This document shows positions 49,318 to 60,504 of a DNA stretch of 64,000 bases, in pieces (the first letter of the stretch is position 1; every line of letters starts with the position of its first letter). The stretch lies in assembly GCF_963662255.1 (NCBI RefSeq), contig NC_085046.1:21533620-21597619 (forward strand). Reading direction: 5' to 3'. Below the pieces are notes generated by a model, which saw nothing but the letters and a program-made list of their open reading frames with translations, was not told where the DNA came from and searched no databases. The translations under genes were made by a program, and so were the position numbers. Source of the stretch: Cinclus cinclus (Eukaryota; Chordata; Aves; Passeriformes; Cinclidae).

Positions 49318-49964
49318 TGTCCTGGTTCAGGGCAAATTTGGGAGGGAACTTTGAAAGGGGTCCCTTTAAAAAGCAGATTCAAGCAGCCCCTCCCCCAGCT
49401 GGTTTGGGAAAATATTTCCTTGGAGAAAAGTGGGAAAAACCTGTTTATTTAACAAGGAAAGTATTCAGAAGCATTAAAAAAAAATAGTATAAACCATCTT
49501 GCTGTTCTGAAGAGATGGCAAATTCAGTTAGTCCTTGTGGTGGGGTGTAGCCCGGATCACTCAGTCTCTCATCAGTCCCTCCTGCCCTGGAAAATGCCAC
49601 GTCCTGGCCCCCAGGTGTGAGCTCCCGATGATCTTCTGGGTTTTCAGTCCAGAGCAGAACCAGTCCGTTCCAAGAAAAGGAAAAACCACAGACCAGGAAA
49701 CTTCTCTGCCTCAGCTAGCTAGAAAAAACTAACTAAAAGCAAAGTTCTCTCCCACTGTTCATGCTGCTGACAACACAGTCCATGAGAAGAAAAAAAAGCT
49801 GAAGCTCTATCTCTGTGTTTTTGAATACAGCTGCCTCAGACATTCCACTGCTTCTCCTTCTCCCCTCTTCACTCTCAGATCTAGTTTTAAAAGTGAAAAA
49901 CTTATTTCTGGGCTAAATAGACAAATGGGTATGCAATTCAGCATCATAAAGTCACCCCAGGACA
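49318..49964. mobile_element. Endogenous retrovirus (ERVL-like) solo LTR with intact ends
   Basis: A 647-bp element bounded by TGTCCTGG at 49318 and CCAGGACA at 49964, a perfect 8-bp inverted pair with canonical TG...CA ends. Internal blocks ('aatttgggag', 'ggtccctttaaa', 'ggtttgggaaa', 'cacgtcctggcccccagg', 'gagctcccgatgatcttctggg', 'ccagtccgttccaa', 'cctcagct..ctagaaaaa', 'aaagtcaccccagga') match, from memory, an LTR family abundant in songbirds. The orientation is not certain: AATAAA lies on the minus strand (49444-49449), favouring minus, while a TATAAA lies on the plus strand at 49488-49493. Flanking 5-mers (gtttt versus gggaa) do not form a target duplication. There is no internal retroviral sequence. 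Confidence 0.85.
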
Positions 49965-52900
49965 GGGAAATAAAGAAATAGTTGCATAATTGAAGAATGA
50001 TTAACTGGGCTAACTCCAATAGCTTCATTATAAACCAAGAGTGAAAAAACATTAATTTTTTTTTTTTTAAACTTACTGAATATCTGTTCTGGTCTTCAGA
50101 GTTTCTTTAGAGAAGCTCTGACAGCATGAGAATCCATTTAATGGCCTTGAATTGGAAGCTGCTCCATCACTGCTAGATTTTGAGCCATTTAATCAGTTAT
50201 ACCCTCAAGTACATCCTGTGACACAAATGACACAAGGTAATTCAAAGCTGTTAGATAAGGGGATCCGAGTCAGTAAAAGCTTGAGGCTGAATTTTTAAAA
50301 CACGCCTCTCCTATGCTGGACAATTTTGACACACAAAGCCATGCACATCTGAAAAAAAGGGAATACAGTAGAGGCCCTTAAGAAAATTATAAGCATTGCT
50401 CCTGCAGGGTGAGCTTCTGATTTTGTCTCTGTAAGTGAAGCAGTAGATTAGCATGGAATGTCTAATATCAAATAGAATATAAGGAATTACCTGGTTTACT
50501 ACCAATGGCTACAGTTCAACAGAGACAGACCATTATATTCTAATAAACTCATAAACCGAAGGCATTCTGTTGTATTTCTTCCTTTTATTTTTCTCTGAAT
50601 CCTTTAGCCTTTATTAATGACAAAAGGAAAATAGTCAGAGACTGGAAGTCTGTAAAATGCTAAAACAAAGTAATTATTTTTTTTATTTCTTTGTTAAAAT
50701 TCTTCTCTGATTTTTAAAATTGTACAAAAAATGTGCAATTAAACAAACATGTAAATTAAGCAGCAGTGGCTGAAATAGTACTGTCCATTTTGCAGCTTGC
50801 CTTTCTCTCAGTCTGAACTTCCATGGCTTTTTAAAGAGTACTGTGTACTACTGAAATCTGTAAAGTATGATGAAATATGATTTAATTGACAAGACTTTGA
50901 TTATTAAAACTGAAATGTCAAGTTATTTAAGATTTATAAGTGACTTACCTTTCGCTGGCATTATCAACAGTAGTTCAAACAGTGAAAGCACTGAAACTTA
51001 TTTTAGGTAGTGCTTGTCCTCATTTTAAAATGAAAAGGAAATGAAATTAATATTGTCTTGTGCAGTGTAGTTATTTTTCACATCTGAGCATGGAAGGAAG
51101 GTGAAAAAAGGAATTCAGCACAGGAGATGAAGACATGCTTGGCTCTGGCATGAACAGAATATGTAACTTTACCTTAGTTTGCTGTATCTGAAGTTCTAGG
51201 AAAAACAGCAAGTGAGGTCTGTGGACTTGCTGTTCATCACAGAACAGAATCAAATGTTCCTTTTGAAGACCTGGTGTAGTTCACTGCATGTTCACAATAG
51301 CAAACCACTGTGTTAGTCAAGTGCAGGACCTTCTGCCTGCCAACACAGATGCAGCACCATCCATGCAGCTCCAGCCCATCCAAAGAGTGTCACTGTGGTT
51401 TGCATCTGCTAGAAGAGCCAAGATTGCTGACTGGCAGGAGGGAATTTGCTACACACAAAGGTCACATTCAGGACTGGATGTTGTCAAGAAGAGGACACTG
51501 TACTAAGTAGCATGATCAGATTCTGCCTGCTTAGCTCTTTCTAGAGATTGTGGAGTCCAGAAGAGCAGCACAGGGAGCCCTCCTCAGTGCCTTGCCATCA
51601 TCTGGCTGTTGTGGTGCTGTGGGGCTTGGGTATGCACTGTGAAGTGACAATGGCTGTGGTATTGAGGACATAAGTGGACATGAACAGTGGCATGGAAAAT
51701 CAACTATTATTATTTAAAATTTACTTGTTCTTATACCTTGTGTTTATAGGTTTGATGTTAAATTTCCAGAAATAAAATTAAGTCATGAAATGTAGGCCAA
51801 ATAACAGAAGACTATACTAGACTATAATGTCACATTTTAGTTCATTAAAAACATTGAATTACACAAATAACAAATGCTGGCACAATCGATTTGATTATAC
51901 AGTCATATAGATCAATGTCTTACTTGCCATTTAGTATTACTTATTGATTTGACATCACTGTCTTCATAGGCAGTGCTTAACATTCATCTAATTATAAATG
52001 AACACACACTGTGGTAAAAGTATACACTTCGGCATATCCTTTGTTATATTAGTATGGAAAATTGCTGGGTGGTGGATTGCTAAGGCAGCAAAAAAGATGG
52101 TTTCTATGGCAGCATTTTTTGCTACTGGTAGACACTTGAACACGATTTGGCTATGAAGTAATAGCAGGTATATGAATTACAAGACCTATATAATTTTCTG
52201 TACTGGGTACAGCAGTGGCACCTGAGTGGGTAAGTATTGAACTGGTAAAAACAAAAAAGATCAAGGAGCCGACATGGCCATATCATCAGTGGGTTTCATC
52301 CATTTCTGAACACAGCCTTGTGCCTTGTGTCTTTTAACTGGCTGGAAAAAGACTTTGGACTGCTGATGGTTTGACTTTGCACTTAAACAGCAACAGCATC
52401 GCAAAGCATTGTCCAATGTTTTCACATGTACGAACTTCCACTGTGCAATTTTGATTGTATTGATGTGTTTGATGTGCGCCTAGAGCAGACTAGAAGTGCT
52501 AATGAAGAAGTGATTTTTATTAATGAGCATTTGTCTAGTATTGACTCACCTGAGGTTCCTTAAATCTCCAAAAGTTTCTGATAAACTGTAATTGAATTGC
52601 TTATGTGTGCATTAGCAGTGGAGCATTATGGTAGGCATGATATTTTATTGATGATAGAGAAAAAAATGCTAAAATAGGGCTCATTTTTGCAGCCCAAAAA
52701 ATGTAGGGTTCACAAACACGTTGGAAGCATGATAGGACCATCCTGAATGGGTGTGTGCACCCACTCTTCGTTCTTCTCCAGGAGTATTAAGATCTGGTTC
52801 TTCTGCCATGCTGGCAACTGCTCCATGGAACACTGTTGTAGGTCACATTTCAGCTTTGAAAATTATTTTATTGTTAAAGCTCTCATGCTTGGTTATTCAG

Positions 52901-54370
52901 ACATGTCCCTTGTAAGTCTGATGGGCAATGTGGAACAGACAGGAAAAAATGTGCTTTGGCAATGTATTTTTTAGAAGGCAAATATTGCTGCATAGAAAAA
53001 AAGAAGATGGAGTTATGTGGGTTTTGAAAACTGTATCACCTCAAACCCTGTCTAATCTGTGTGAGGAGAGAAGTACTTCTGTGTCTCTGTAAGTGTTGAT
53101 TCAAGCACTTTCAGTATTTTCTAAGGTACTGGAGAAAGAAATAATAGCAATCACTGTGTGTTGTGATGTATTTTATACTAAAACCAAGAGAAATCAGCTA
53201 GTGTGTAGAATGGGGAGCCTTATTTTGAAAAATAGAGCAACATGGAAGCATTCAGTTTATTGATCCTGTCTCTCCATTATTCTTTCTCATCAGTCCTTCT
53301 TTCTCTGCATCATAAGCAGTGAAGCAGATAAAGACAGTGTCAGAAACATTCATAATAACTCTGAGACCAAATCCCATGCAACAGAAGAGATATTGCCAGT
53401 GGGTTTGTTTTGGTTTTTTGTTGTTTTTTTTCTGGTTGGAACCTCTTTGAGTTCTGAAATGCAGATTTTTTGATTGCAATCTTTATATTAAAATGATAAA
53501 ATTGTCTTCATTTTAGCAAGTGCATTCTCAAGTAAAAGAGTCTTTTACCTAGCAAGACCAGTAAGTTTTCCTCTCCCTCTACCTCCCACCAGCATAATGC
53601 TTAATTCAGTAATGTAAGAGAGAGAGGGAGATAGGATAGACACTGTGAGCAGTCTTGATAAATTCTCCTCACATGTTTTTACAATTAAGTCTGCTTTGCT
53701 GGATTTATGAACCAGAAAGCAGAATGGGTTCTTTAAAGGGCTCTCACTAGCTGCATGCTAGTTTTGCCGTCTGATGTTGGAAACAAACTTTTACTTTCAC
53801 CAAGTTGTTTGCCCAGTTGTATTAAAGAGAGCCGAGAACATATCAAAATTGGAACCTAACAGTAAGGAAACGCTCAAAAAATGCATGTGGAGAAGAACTG
53901 TCCCAGTCATGATGTAGAGGCAGTATATTCCTGTCTTGGAATCATCTGGAAGGAAAAATGAAACCTCAGGAGAAAGGTGGAAAAAAATGCTTGAAAGTGT
54001 TAGGATCACAAAGGATTAAATTAAAAAACATTAAAATATTCAAAAGTTTAAAGCAATGACTGAGTCAGTAACAGCCCATTTCTTTGGTCCTTCCAGTACA
54101 TTTCAGTCACTATCTTTTTTAAATTTGATCATTTGCATTCTTTCCAGATTTAGCAAATCTCTAGCTATTTTATGATTGAATTACCCTCTGTTTGTTAACT
54201 GTACTTTTCCCCCTCACCCCCCCCCAGGATGTGTCTTTTACCCTTGTGGTTTTTTGTTCCAAATAGAACTTTTTACATTAAAATTTTGATGCCACCTCTT
54301 GGTAGCAATTTGTGGTGTTTTATATAACCTTTCTAATGTTCTACAATTGTGTATATGTAGTATTTCTCAA

Positions 54371-54408
54371 GATATGAGAAATATGAGAAATATGAGAATA
54401 TGAGAAAT
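54371..54408 (+). repeat. Imperfect ATATGAGAA tandem, about 4 copies
   Basis: Four successive ATATGAGA(A) units of 8-9 bp, a short minisatellite-like array. Confidence 0.8.
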
Positions 54409-54779
54409 TAGTAGGGCCCAGCAAATTAACACAACTACTGAATTATCGTAAAAGTTAAGTAGAACTCTATTTGCCATAGATCTCTGAAAGGCTGAGACAA
54501 AAGTCAATATTTAAAGCCTTTTGGAGAACCAATTTTGGAAATGCTGAAGCCAGTGTTACTTCACAGCTTGGAAGCCTGAATTCTGAATATATACCCCTAT
54601 TGAAGCATGGGATGAAGAAATCTTCAGCTTCTCAGACTGTCTTCAACTCCATGTAACAGAATATTTGATTTTGGCCAGAGGTTCTAGGAAGAAGAGTTTT
54701 TTTTTCATTCAGAACACAGTTACATACAGTTAAAGAACAGTAGAGATAGCACGTCTAGTATTAATCTCTACAGTATTAA

Positions 54780-54780
<1 letters not shown>

Positions 54781-54816
<36 letters not shown>
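54781..54816 (+). repeat. (TCTA)9 microsatellite
   Basis: Nine perfect TCTA units (the same GATA-class motif as the array at 28111, on the opposite strand). Confidence 0.97.
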
Positions 54817-54817
<1 letters not shown>

Positions 54818-56496
54818 TTTCTTGACTTTTTACATTTTCAAAAGTAGTCTCATCTTTTTGTGCTGTATGTCAGTCTTTATGAAAAAAGAGAAACGTTTTT
54901 AGAATGTATTTGAACAAAATATTACACACCAGAATTTAAAAAAATAGAACTGTCACACTTCTTTCTTGTAGCTGACAATGTCATTTTGAGCAATCAACGT
55001 GGCTAAGACTTTAGCAGTCCATGCAGACTTCTTTCAGAGTAATGCATATGGAATTGATTTTATCTAGGGTATTGTATATAGTAACTCAAAATTACCTGCC
55101 CAAAGCATAATCATTCTCTTCATTTCTGCACTGCTTGCAAGTATTCATAGGGGGAAATTGCAGGTATGCTCTGTGATTATATAGCACACACTGAACTCTG
55201 GCATCCCTCAAACAGTCCAACAAACCTTCATGAAATATCAGCAAAACCTGTAATTTGTTAAAAGTCCATTATCTTCTTTTAACCAAAATACCCCGTGGCT
55301 AGAATAGAGCCACACCAACAAATTTATGCTTACAAACAAAAAATTCTGAAGAGTCCCTTTTATTCTCATTTACTTTACTGTAATAGTGATAACACATTAC
55401 GAGCACCTACTCCCCCTGTATTAACAGCAGGAGTTCTGGACTTTCTGGTGAAAAATAACTTGCAGAACCAGCTTTCCACACTATTTGAGCGCTGATGGGG
55501 TCACATTGGTCATTCTCTTTTTAATCTAATACAAAAGAGAATTACATGTGTTGGACCAGCTGCAGAATAAGTGTCATCCCTCACCCATTGTTTGGTTGAC
55601 AGTTCCATCGTCCCTAGAGAAAAGGTCTGTCAAGGGACATCCCACCTGGGAAGAGATGCTTGGTCTCTACTGAGGTTAGAACATTCAAAGTAATAAATGA
55701 CCTAAAAATTAGGATATGAAAAAAAAAATAGAGAAGTTTGGGGTTTTTTTCTCTATTCACTAGATACTCAGAGAAGTTAAAAGGGCAGTGCAAGAAAAAG
55801 TTTTTACTAACATGCTTTACTAGGAGTACAGGCACCTGCAACCTAACACAGAAGAGGGTTTGAAGTTATTAAAGTTTGGGAGTCAAAAAATGAAAAGGTC
55901 TCCAAATTCATGTCCTAATCTGAGGGAGCTGACCTCTTTCCCTTGTAAGCTACAATTGCCAGAAGAAAAGATTTCAAAAGGTTTCAGTTTTTCCTTTTGC
56001 AGTTAGCACTGTATCCACATTTCCAAATTATATTCATCTCCAGACCAAAAGATCTAGAGGTATTTGTTCCCTAGAACTGGGCTCTTGACAGGATTCAGTT
56101 GCCTGAGCTTCCTCATCTGGTAACACTTTCCAGTGGCCAAGGATATTCCATCTGCTTCCCAGGTAACTCTTCTAGAAAGGTGTGAGTTTTGAGTGGAGTC
56201 CAGTGCATCAAACAACCCTGTATAGATGCAGTGATACCACAAGACTCTCAAAAGAACCTCAAAATCTCACATTAAGCCTTTGGCCAACACAGGCCATGTA
56301 GCCTAGAGAACAGCTCATGTTGCTCTGAAATGGATCCTGAGTGCAGGACTTCTCACAGTCCATACTCTGCTGACAAGCTGTTACGTGCACTTACCCTTGA
56401 GAGCAGCTAAGGTAAAAACTACTGCACAGGTGGGAGAGAGGATCTAAAGCACACTGATGCTCTGACAAAGCAGGACAAAGCACATATCATAAATCA

Positions 56497-56556
56497 TAGG
56501 TATATATACATATATATATGTATATCATATAGCACATATCATATCACATATAGGTA
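56497..56556. repeat. AT-alternating tract with nested inverted repeats
   Basis: TATATACATATATATATGTATA-like alternating sequence followed by ATCATAT units. 'agcacatatcat' repeats on both sides (about 56480 and 56532). It is likely a slippage-prone, cruciform-capable tract. Confidence 0.7.
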
Positions 56557-57404
56557 GCAATGTACGTCTGTTGGCAGCAGAACCCAACCCCAGCGCTCTA
56601 CTCACTGTAACAGGAGAATCTGGACAGTTCACATTTAGATACCTGCCCTTAGGTGTCATAGTCATGAAGTGAATACCTTTCCAAAGGCCTGCACTAATGA
56701 CTACACAAGTGCATGCTCAGTAGGGCCACCTTATTAAAGTCATCTTCTGTTACTCAGCTGCAAGTAATCCTTTGGCAGTCCATGGGAGCAATCATTCTTA
56801 CAGTGCTCTCTGTGTCACTGCTCTTAGGAAAACTTTTCTTGGAGCTGGTAATGAGAACACCCTCCAGGATAATGGGAAACTGAGTGTGGAAAAGTTCTGT
56901 GGGTGCCAGAGGTCAGCATCTGTTTTCTAGCTTTTCTTGCCCTGGTATTGAATCTGCAGTTGGATCTTTTTGTGCCTAAACTGAGCAAGCTAATGGAACC
57001 ATGCAAGCTTACTGCTGTGCAAATAGCAGGTGACTACAGACTGATAATGTACTGTAGCATGATTCTCTGTGGCCTCAGAAAAATCTAAGGATACAATTCA
57101 AAGCTGATGATGGCATTTTATTGGTAGAATTTTTATAAATAGAGAGGTGTTCTTATAACTAAGTTAAGTCTGTGCTGTATCACCTATTCATGGTATGTGT
57201 GGTACATCGTTATTTATATCAGAATTATCCCCAGGCAAAACTACAGCTAGTGAAAATTCATTCCTATAACTAGGGTAAAACTAGTGTTTACTACCAATCT
57301 AATGTCTACTACAGCACTGCTCCAAGCAAGAAAACATTACAGGGATGAATGGGAAGCCTAAAAGAATTTCTCATTTACTATAGGTTGATATTGTATATAG
57401 GGTA

Positions 57405-57850
57405 TATGAGAAGGACAGGGACTGTAAGAGTCCAGGGGAGGGACAGTGGGATGGTCAGAGCACTGGGCACTTCTGTGAACACAGTGAGGGAGTTGGGATT
57501 GTTCAGCTTGGAGAAGGCTCCAGGGACACCTTATAGCACCTTCCAGTACTTAAAGGGGGCTACAAAAAGCATGTAATGTTGAGAAGAAAGACAATGGCTT
57601 TAAACTGAGTGAGGATAGGTTTAAATGAGATTTAGATAATAGGAAGTAATTCCTTACAGTGAGAGTGGTGACACACTGGAACAGGTCGTCTTGGGAAGTT
57701 GTGGATGCCCTATCCCTGAAAGTGTCAGTGTTGGATGGGACTTTGAGCAGCCTGGTCTAGTGGAAGGTGTCCCTGCCCGTAGCAGGGAGTTGGAACAGTA
57801 TGATTTCTAAGGTCACTTCCAACCCAAAACACTCTGTGATACAATGAGTC
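57405..57850 (+). mobile_element. CR1 LINE 3' end, sense
   Basis: It starts in the 'gagtccaggggagg' segment and runs through 'gagttgggattgttcagcttgg', 'ccttccagtac', 'ttaaactgagtgaggatagg', 'cactggaacaggtcg', 'gggaagttgtggatgccc', 'agcctggtctagtgg' and 'ggtgtccctgccc', ending in an eroded octamer tail (ctctgtgatacaatg) near 57850. It appears to belong to the same general subfamily as the copy at 1-1020. A segment of roughly 35-40 nt before the 'aatggctttaaactg' block seems to be missing near 57568. No open frame. Confidence 0.9.
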
Positions 57851-58369
57851 TATCATATAGCTATCTAGCTTATACTTTGTATACTGTGAAGCAAACTAAG
57901 GACAGAAAGTATGATTTGGTTAATGGGGATTCTGCCTCTAAATGGTTCTTTGTATTGAATCACTTCAAAAGCCACCCAAACCACTTCAAAATCCACCTGG
58001 CAGTACAAATTTCCTGACTTCCTCCAAGCCAGGTTGCCAGCTTTGGACTACAGGAAAGCACTTGCCCGTAGCAAGCCAAAGTGTCCTCCTGCATACAGAC
58101 ATCCTGTGCTGGGGAGATTAAACCCCGAGGAAAACCTTTTGAACATTTCTAAAAATAACATCTTGCTTCTTATTCTTCTCTGCCAAAACAAATTACTAGT
58201 ATTTTCCCAATGTAAAGATTTCAATAGCATTGCTGTTGGGAACTCAGCCGCTGTGAATCTGAAAATCCACCCAATAAATCCAGTAAAGAAAACCATAGCA
58301 GAGCAAAAAAGCAGATGTTATTCTAATACACTTCAGGCACATGGCCAGGCAACTTTCATGTAGTTACAG
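57851..58369. other. Unique non-coding DNA
   Basis: No gene recognised. A 109-codon plus-strand frame (58034-58363) shows no domain and is matched by an 82-codon frame on the other strand, so it is probably chance. Confidence 0.5.
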
Positions 58370-58440
58370 GGAGATGGACAAGATGACCTAGACTATATGT
58401 CTTTTCTTCTCTATCAAAAATTGCTATGGTTCTATAATTA
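58370..58440 (+). mobile_element. Decayed CR1-like 3' tail
   Basis: 'gatggacaagatgacctaga', then 'gtcttttcttct' and a terminal 'atggttctataatt' follow the final 60-70 nt of many CR1 copies (tggactagatgacct...tctatgattc). There is no recognisable body upstream, so it is either an extremely short or a very old copy. Confidence 0.4.
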
Positions 58441-59668
58441 CATCCAAAAAATAATGGTTTTTTTCATGCTGCAAGTGGTGCCAAATGTTATCAGTATGGA
58501 ATGGCAGGACATTTAAACCACTCAACCAGGTGAAGTCAGTCACTGATATTATTTTCCTGAGCGCTGATAACGGCTGTTCAGCTAATCCGGTTCATAGACT
58601 GCTTTGCTATATTGTAATGATATTTGCACCCCTGGAAGACAGCCCCACACTATTGAAATGATGCTTGATAATGTTTCTGTACCAGTTCTACTTCAATTGA
58701 CCTGACTGCAGTGTTATCAAAATGTTCACTTTATAGAACCTAAGTTATATTTGTGTCTTCTTGATGGAAAAGAAAAATCAGTCCCTAAACACAGTGACCT
58801 TATTGTGCAAGTTAGACATTACTCTTTTCTTGAGTGCAAGAGGGGAAGAATTCACTTTGGGGGCTTACATTCTTTTCAGTGCTATTTTAAAGCTACAGTC
58901 TGCTAATGGACTGTCCTTCACTTCTACACAGAGCAACCCTAGTGTTTGACCCCATCTTCTTGATGGCAGGCTGAATGCAGGGTAGACTGTGGAGTGAGCT
59001 TTTTTAACATAATTAAGCAAGCTATTGTTCCTATTTTTAACATAGACCCCTCAAATCTGGAAAGGTATAGAGGAGTCTAACAACCCGACTGTCACCCAAG
59101 GAAGTGGTGTACAATACAATATGTGTACAAATGCCCCACTTGTATGTAGGAAAACTTCTGTGCTCTACTGAGTTTGGGTGAATCAGGGCCAAATGTGGTA
59201 GAAAATCTGGTAGGGGAGGTTACAAAAGGGGATCATAAGCTGTTCTGACTACCATGGAGCCAGGTCTTGTCTAGATGAAAAAATAATTCCATTTAGTAGG
59301 AGTGGATCTGTGAATTGAAAGGGTTGGTTTTGAGATACCTACACCAACTTTTTTCAGACATTTTGTTTCTGACAAGATTTAGGCTACACACTCTACAAGT
59401 GGCTCAAGAGTGTTTGCAGGATAGATGTTACTCTGCACTTTTACGTTTCCATTGTGGTTGAGGCACATTTAGCATGTACCCTGAGCAGTTCTTTTGCTGC
59501 AGTTTTTCTTGAAAGAAAGCCAGCTGCACACAAAGCTGATCTGTGAACCAAGCCAACCTGCAAGAAAATGAGGTTTTTGAGTTTGCTTCAGAAGATTGCT
59601 ACTGCTATGATCCGAAATACTAAGGAAGAGGTGGCCACATTCCCTGAAGAACCTCTGCTTGGCATCTG

Positions 59669-59721
59669 TTTGGTTGTTTTTTTTTTGTTGTTTTTTTTTT
59701 TGTTCGGTTTTGGTTTTTTTT
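59669..59721 (+). repeat. T-rich/TTG low-complexity tract
   Basis: Long T runs separated by G or GG (TTGGTTG, TTGTTG, TTCGG). It is the complement type of the A/C tract near 7166. Confidence 0.85.
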
Positions 59722-60484
59722 AGTATAAATAGATTTAAAAAGTAAATAAAACACATAGCCTCAAATATAGATCTTTGAAGTTTTTCAAGCCTGCATTGCA
59801 ATTAATTTCTTTTTGCCTTCAGAATCTCAAGTCTCTTGTATGAGGTGCCCTACTGATTGTGTTATACCAGAGCAGTGATTACACTATACTTAAACAAAAG
59901 GTTCCAGAATCTGTTAAGAGCATGTGAGCAGCTTTTGTGATCCTAGAGTCCAACCAACCCCATATGTCCCCAACAACTCAAGGGACTAGAAGAAGGAAGC
60001 CTTATTTCAATGAAACCAAGGGGAATGCAAACATGGAAGCCTGTTGTGCATTAGAATTTCAGAACTCCCTTCTGATTGTTTTGCATGGGTTTGCAAGCAA
60101 ATGGAAAAATAAGCCTAAACTCCACTTAAAGCTATGGCTAATTCAGACAAGGTCCAGCCTTTGTCATTCCTCCAGTAGCTTTTAATTTGGGGGTTTTTGT
60201 TTTGTTTTGTTTTTTTTTAAATCTACACACTGACACTCATTGTAATTGGAATTCAACCCAGTGCAGAACATTAGTCAAGCTCCTAAATTTTGCTCAAGGC
60301 GGGGCAGAGAATCATCATAAGTAGGTTTTCTCTGCAGGGTTGAATTTATTTCAAAATTAGATTCCAGTGTCACATCACTACATTTCAGGGCAACACAGCT
60401 AATTACCAAACATTGGATCTGAGCAGAAATGAAGCAACTTCAGAAAATGTCTCAAATGTCTCGGTGGGCAATTAGTGTTTAAAC

Positions 60485-60504
60485 AAAAAAAAAAAAAAAA
60501 AAAG
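60485..60504 (+). repeat. Poly(A) run, 20 nt
   Basis: Twenty consecutive A, soon followed by a GTTT repeat (about 60518-60535). No retroposed gene is recognisable upstream and no AATAAA nearby. Confidence 0.9.

Larger units (their letters stand above)
49965..57404. other. Unique non-coding DNA
   Basis: No gene recognised. It includes a T/G low-complexity tract near 53401-53435, a C run near 54217-54227, the simple repeats listed separately, and a GC-richer patch at about 51300-51660 of unknown origin. Open frames are under 80 codons. Confidence 0.55.

Noticed and set aside
58034..58363. 109-codon frame upstream of a CR1-like tail
   Set aside because: Does not match CR1 ORF2 and is mirrored by an open frame on the opposite strand; probably chance.
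59469..59801. 110-codon minus-strand frame with a lysine/glutamine-rich middle
   Set aside because: The biased segment is the T/G-rich low-complexity tract read in reverse.
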